NCBI GenBank assembly: GCA_002372775.1
Contig: DFIJ01000134.1
Coordinates: forward strand, 1 to 17,438
Direction: 5' to 3'
DNA from: Christensenella sp. UBA3700
GTDB lineage: Bacteria; Bacillota; Clostridia; Christensenellales; UBA3700
DNA length: 17,438 nt
In this document: positions 13,875-17,438 of the stretch, piece by piece
Position numbering within the stretch: the first letter of the stretch is position 1
Layout of the letters: each line of letters opens with the position of its first letter
Program-made: the position numbers and the translations under genes
The notes under the pieces: generated by a model
Databases searched by the model: none
Seen by the model: only the letters and a program-made list of their open reading frames with translations
What the model was told of the DNA's origin: nothing

Positions 13875-13904
13875 TCTATATAAAATCGTTTATACTATAA
13901 AAAC

Positions 13905-15878
13905 TTACGTTACTTCTACATAACCAGTGCCACTGTCCTTATAATATGTTATAGCATCTGTCTCTAAACAATATAACGCAATATCAGCTGATGAATTCTC
14001 TTTTATTTCAACAAGACAATATGTATTATCAACTTCAAGTGTTATTCCATAAGCAGCACCTATGTCACTCTTTAGTTGAGTGTTGTCACTTGCAACATAT
14101 GTAAAGTAAGTCTCTAGCAAATCAGCGTAATAATTAGAAGACTCACGCACGCCATACACGCCATTTGCATTTTCATCGGTTCCGCTTTCGAAAGTTGTTG
14201 ATTGATATCCAACCATTTCAATATCTTCAAAGAAGAACAAGAAAAACTCTGCGGCAACCGCTGCCTCCAACTCATTTACAACAAGCCCATCATTTGCAAG
14301 ATTATCTATCATTGCTGCTCTTTGAGAATTATTAGCCCATCCTGGATGTGGTTTATAATAGTAAGCATAATCATCTCCATAAATCTTAGCCGTTGCTCTA
14401 ATATAAGTCTCTAGATTACCACTCTCTCCTCCTGCTGAAGTTCCCAATATCATCATAATCTTTTTATCTCCAGCTGCGGCAAAAGTATTCTCGTCAATAT
14501 GATATGTAGTTTTAAATGCTGACTTCTCATCTGTGCTCAAAGCATTTAGTAAACTATTTAAATAAAATTCTTCTCTTCCATGATTCTTTGAGCCATTGAC
14601 TGCAAAATCTGCAAATTCAGAATCAGATAGGATTACATTTTCTGTTGTTCTCAATCTTCCTGTATACCATTTTACATTCTCCATTTCATTACAAACAACT
14701 AGCGAATAATTCGGAATAGCATATGATGTATAAGGCAAATTACGCACCCCGGTTTCAACATAAGAATTCCAGGCAGTTGCCATTTCATCATACTTTGTTT
14801 GTGGATCTTCGACATTAAATGTATCAACGAGATACCCTGCCGTACCTGAACCATCCGAATACATAATAGCAGAATAATTTTCTACAGGAATTCTATTTCC
14901 TAAAAACATCATTCCTAATAAATAAATACTATTATCCGTAAAATGGAACGTAAATCGGATATTATTATTCATACTATATAATTCCTTAATCCATCTTGCC
15001 GTATTACTAGCTGCAGTATCCCAATCCTTTCCAAAGGCTACTGGATTTTTAGTGATATTACTAGGCAAGTTGTTCCAGTCATATGCTTTAGGCCTTGATA
15101 AATAAACATAAGACTTAGCACCTGAATCCAATTTCGTGCTGTCTGCATCTGCTTTCATTAATGTATATATAGAAACTGGAAACGTTCCATTAAAGAATGC
15201 AATGTCTATTACCGAAGTGCTAACCTCCACGTTTTCGGCATATTCTATAATCTCTAAACCAGATTGAGACCTAGCTTTTATCTCAATATTATAACAGCCA
15301 TAAAAGATATCATCAAAAACATAATTCCCGCTAGAGATGTTATCTACACTATCAATTGTATGAGTAGCCACGACATCCTCTCCGTGTTTAGCTGAAATAA
15401 CCAAGGATTCTATTTCTTCTGGAACTCCTTCCCAATCAACTTGAATTTCTTCGTTATTATTGCCTAATTGTGCGGCGGTAACCGTAAAACTTTTATCTAC
15501 CCAAATTGCATATAGCGTAGTAGATTCAACGAATCTATATTCTGCCTCGTCTGTATATAGAACTTCACCATCTATAGCAGTTGCCCAGCCTGCAAAATCC
15601 TTTAATTCCTTGGAAAATAAATTCTTGCTTAACCTTTTAGTTTCTCCCATTTTAGAGGTTTGACTACCCATTGTTCCAACCCCACCATTTGCATTAAACA
15701 CTACAGTAACGGTAGCTATATTTGCATTTGGGTCTATAGTTCCAGAATCTACTCCTGAATTCTCTAATCCAGAAGTTACACCAGATTCTCCACTGTTATC
15801 TTCTACTATATTAGAACAGGCAGAAAGCATCAGTATACATAAAACTACGACTATTATAATTCCTATACTCTTTTTCAT
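13905..15878 (-). CDS. surface lipoprotein with InlB-type repeat and GT80 sialyltransferase-like domain
   Basis: This 657-residue protein begins with a lipoprotein signal (KK, hydrophobic stretch, lipobox LSAC with Cys21), then a Ser/Gly/Asp/Asn-rich linker. Residues about 55-130 match one InlB B-repeat (Listeria-Bacteroides type: VTVVFNANGG, FAGWAT, TLYAIW). A beta-rich, Ig- or FN3-like segment spans about 131-230. The rest (about 233-595) looks like a GT-B glycosyltransferase with the GT80 pattern: YSDGS (340-344, D342 as the base), YYYKPHP (506-512, His511), and GYQSTTF (557-563) where the phosphate-binding Ser pair of GT80 lies. In the reference enzymes the first motif reads YDDGS, so the first Asp is Ser here. 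Marine vibrio GT80 enzymes are also lipoproteins with an Ig-like domain (recalled knowledge). GAGGG precedes the ATG. It follows the phosphotransferase by 26 nt. The GT80 assignment is motif-based and needs a profile search. Confidence 0.75.
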   Translation of the reverse strand: MKKSIGIIIVVVLCILMLSACSNIVEDNSGESGVTSGLENSGVDSGTIDPNANIATVTVVFNANGGVGTMGSQTSKMGETKRLSKNLFSKELKDFAGWATAIDGEVLYTDEAEYRFVESTTLYAIWVDKSFTVTAAQLGNNNEEIQVDWEGVPEEIESLVISAKHGEDVVATHTIDSVDNISSGNYVFDDIFYGCYNIEIKARSQSGLEIIEYAENVEVSTSVIDIAFFNGTFPVSIYTLMKADADSTKLDSGAKSYVYLSRPKAYDWNNLPSNITKNPVAFGKDWDTAASNTARWIKELYSMNNNIRFTFHFTDNSIYLLGMMFLGNRIPVENYSAIMYSDGSGTAGYLVDTFNVEDPQTKYDEMATAWNSYVETGVRNLPYTSYAIPNYSLVVCNEMENVKWYTGRLRTTENVILSDSEFADFAVNGSKNHGREEFYLNSLLNALSTDEKSAFKTTYHIDENTFAAAGDKKIMMILGTSAGGESGNLETYIRATAKIYGDDYAYYYKPHPGWANNSQRAAMIDNLANDGLVVNELEAAVAAEFFLFFFEDIEMVGYQSTTFESGTDENANGVYGVRESSNYYADLLETYFTYVASDNTQLKSDIGAAYGITLEVDNTYCLVEIKENSSADIALYCLETDAITYYKDSGTGYVEVT

Positions 15879-15904
15879 TAAACCCTCAGATTCTCCTTGT
15901 TATT

Positions 15905-16657
15905 CTATTCATAATCCACAACGTCAGTCCATTTTAATAAAAACTCTCTTTCTTCTGGCTTTCCTTTAACCAATTGAGAAGCAGCTACTATTGGAATCCA
16001 CTTTTGAATATATTGTTTTGCTGTATCACTCTTTTTAGAGAATATATCCAAATATTTATTTGCTATTTCCTCACCATAATTCAATGAGAATAATAAATAT
16101 GATCTGGCAACGTCCGCTGATGCATTCCCTTGTGTTGCATGAGACCAATCAATAACATATGCATCACCATCTTTGTCTGAAATAATAATATTACTTGGAT
16201 TAAAGTCTCCATGACATACTTTATTATGCTTTGGCATACCATCTAATCTAGTATGTAATTCATATCTAGTTGTTGCATCAATAGGAGATTCAGAAATCTT
16301 TCTATTCATTTTATCCTTTAATTTGTTTAACAAAGGAGCTTTTTGTGTAAAGATATGCATTTGTAAATCGACAAAATAATTCAAATATTCATCCATCTTC
16401 TTTGGATTTTCTTTCATTAATTGTTCTAGCGTCTTTCCTGGGATGTACTCCATAACAATAGCCCATTTATCTTTAATCTTTGTTACCTCAAGAAGTTTTG
16501 GAATCTTAATATCAGTTTCTTCTACTCTTGCTTGATTTAATGCTTCATTTAAGATATCTGCTTTTGAGAAATCTTTATCAAAGCTTTTAATAACCTTGTC
16601 ACCATCAAGATAAATTGCCTTGTTTTTACGTGTTGCAATAACATTATCTAAATTCAT
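15905..16657 (-). CDS. APH/choline-kinase-fold small-molecule phosphotransferase
   Basis: About 250 residues with the aminoglycoside phosphotransferase fold. The catalytic loop reads HGDFNPSNI, with the catalytic Asp and the metal-binding Asn, followed by the DWSHA metal site; EYIPGKTLEQLM forms the hinge region. Members phosphorylate choline, ethanolamine, homoserine, aminoglycosides and other small molecules, so the substrate is open. A choline kinase (LicA-like) role would suit the LicD genes downstream, but no choline permease is present. The ATG at 16657 is chosen because AAAAGGGGGGA lies just upstream; the frame stays open to an upstream ATG (16699) that would put this site inside the coding sequence. 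A lipoprotein gene follows after 26 nt, so the two are probably cotranscribed. Confidence 0.82.
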   Translation of the reverse strand: MNLDNVIATRKNKAIYLDGDKVIKSFDKDFSKADILNEALNQARVEETDIKIPKLLEVTKIKDKWAIVMEYIPGKTLEQLMKENPKKMDEYLNYFVDLQMHIFTQKAPLLNKLKDKMNRKISESPIDATTRYELHTRLDGMPKHNKVCHGDFNPSNIIISDKDGDAYVIDWSHATQGNASADVARSYLLFSLNYGEEIANKYLDIFSKKSDTAKQYIQKWIPIVAASQLVKGKPEEREFLLKWTDVVDYE

Positions 16658-16690
16658 AAGAATCCCCCCTTTTCTGTTCTTATTAAATAT

Positions 16691-16719
16691 ATTATACAAT
16701 TTCTAATTACACTTTTCCA
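16691..16719 (-). promoter_or_regulatory. candidate sigma-A promoter for the phosphotransferase-lipoprotein unit
   Basis: TGGAAA (16719-16714), a 17-nt spacer and a perfect TATAAT (16696-16691) lie 34 nt before the ATG at 16657. The -35 matches 4 of 6 positions. The preceding terminator makes an own promoter necessary. Confidence 0.6.
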
Positions 16720-16732
16720 TAACGATAATTAG
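16703..16732. repeat. 7-bp inverted repeat flanking the -35 box, possible operator
   Basis: CTAATTA (16703-16709) and TAATTAG (16726-16732) form a perfect inverted repeat with 16 nt between them, bracketing the -35 hexamer at 16714-16719. The placement suits a repressor site, but the repeat is AT-only apart from its end bases, so chance is a real alternative. Confidence 0.3.
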
Positions 16733-16742
16733 CTCATTGTGC

Positions 16743-16771
16743 AAAAAAATATGAGGCGAATGCCTCATATT
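16743..16771 (-). terminator. adhE terminator
   Basis: On the minus strand AATATGAGGC (16771-16762), a 4-nt loop and GCCTCATATT (16757-16748) form a perfect 10-bp stem that continues into TTTTT. It starts 21 nt after the adhE stop codon and is the strongest-looking terminator in the window. Confidence 0.92.
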
Positions 16772-16791
16772 CTTTATAATAGTGTTTCTTA

Positions 16792-17438
16792 TTATACCTT
16801 TTCTCTGTTTGGATTGCCATAATAAGCATGTAAGTACATTTGCTTAATTTCGCTTATTAATGGATATCTTGGATTTGCTCCAGTACATTGATCATCAAAT
16901 GCTTGTTCGCACATTGCATCAAGTCTATTTAAGAAGTCTTGTTCATCAATATTGTAATCCTTAATTGTCTTCTTAATACCAACCTTAGCTTTTAATTCAT
17001 CAATGTAATCAATTAAGTTCTCAAGCTTTTCTTCATTTGTCTTACCCTTTACTCCTAGATAATCTGCAACCTCACAGTATCTTTCTAGTGTATGTGGATA
17101 TTGATATTGAGAGAATGTACCCATCTTTGTTGGAACAGGGTTAGCATTAAATCTTAATACTTCACCAATCATTAAAGCATTTGCAATACCATGTGGTAAG
17201 TGATGGAAAGCACCAAGCTTATGAGCCATAGAGTGACAAACTCCTAAGAACGCATTTGCGAATGCCATACCTGCCATATTAGCAGCATTACCCATCTTTT
17301 CACGAGCTTCTGCATCATGCAATCCATCTTCATATGCTCTTGGTAAATACTCAAAGATTATCTTTAGAGCTCTTAATGCAAGACCATCTGTATAATCTGT
17401 AGCCATAATTGATGCATATGCTTCTAATGCGTGAGTAA
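16792..17438 (-). CDS. adhE: aldehyde-alcohol dehydrogenase AdhE, C-terminal part, cut by the window edge
   Basis: The reading frame is open to the window edge: the codons before the internal ATG at 17406 read THALEAYASI, a conserved AdhE stretch, so this ATG is not the start. Only the last 215 residues are visible, all from the iron-dependent alcohol dehydrogenase domain. GVCHSMAHKLGAFHHLPHG holds the His residues of the iron site, and FSQYQYPHTLERYCEVADYLG is typical of AdhE. The complete protein normally has about 860-890 residues, with an N-terminal acetaldehyde dehydrogenase, and makes ethanol from acetyl-CoA in fermentation. A monofunctional iron alcohol dehydrogenase is possible, but the C-terminus favours AdhE. 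Confidence 0.9.
   Translation of the reverse strand, partial: THALEAYASIMATDYTDGLALRALKIIFEYLPRAYEDGLHDAEAREKMGNAANMAGMAFANAFLGVCHSMAHKLGAFHHLPHGIANALMIGEVLRFNANPVPTKMGTFSQYQYPHTLERYCEVADYLGVKGKTNEEKLENLIDYIDELKAKVGIKKTIKDYNIDEQDFLNRLDAMCEQAFDDQCTGANPRYPLISEIKQMYLHAYYGNPNREKV

Noticed and set aside
16658..16699. Longer N-terminus of the phosphotransferase starting at 16699
   Set aside because: The added 14 residues would be translated from the strong AAAAGGGGGGA ribosome binding site and the -10 box would end at 16691, so the longer start would lie upstream of the transcript.
17404..17406. Start of a short alcohol dehydrogenase at 17406
   Set aside because: The frame stays open to the window edge and the upstream codons encode conserved AdhE residues (THALEAYASI).

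Overview
The window comes from an AT-rich, low-GC Gram-positive bacterium. Strong AGGAGG-type ribosome binding sites, sigma-A promoters, Rho-independent terminators, a lipoprotein with an InlB-type repeat and an AdhE remnant suggest an anaerobic member of the Clostridia, perhaps Lachnospiraceae. This placement is an inference from gene types and composition, not from a marker gene.

Left end (1-1157): azlC-azlD, a two-component branched-chain amino acid export pair on the + strand. Its end overlaps, tail to tail by 8 bp, the end of a long minus-strand operon.

Aromatic operon (8994 down to 1150, minus strand): seven tightly packed genes, aroF-tyrA-aroB-aroA-aroC-pheA-aroEK, separated by -8 to +13 nt. 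They cover the shikimate pathway plus the tyrosine and phenylalanine branches, except for 3-dehydroquinate dehydratase, which is absent. In front of aroF lies what I consider the main discovery: a perfect TTGACA-N17-TATAAT promoter, a 21-codon leader peptide with 7 Tyr and 2 Phe, and RNA segments that can form either a 12-bp antiterminator or a Rho-independent terminator. This is the architecture of ribosome-mediated attenuation, rather than the T-box expected in a Firmicute. The -10 box is so close to the leader ATG that the leader peptide appears to be translated from an almost leaderless transcript.

Surface-glycan region (9026-16719, minus strand): three transcription units. (i) An APH/choline-kinase-fold phosphotransferase and a 657-residue lipoprotein with an InlB repeat, an Ig/FN3-like segment and a C-terminal domain carrying the YxDGS, K-x-HP and S-T/S signature of GT80-type sialyltransferases. 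(ii) A LicD-family transferase and an ornithine cyclodeaminase/mu-crystallin-family protein. (iii) A second LicD, an IspD/TarI-type cytidylyltransferase, a left-handed beta-helix O-acetyltransferase and a membrane-anchored SGNH esterase. Together they look like a system that activates a phosphorylated small molecule with CTP, transfers it to a cell-surface glycan through LicD enzymes and adds or removes acyl groups. The substrate (choline, ribitol or another polyol, or something unusual) cannot be read from the sequence.

Right end (16743-17438): the 3' part of adhE, cut by the window edge, with a strong terminator. I saw no tRNA, rRNA, CRISPR array, insertion sequence or phage gene.
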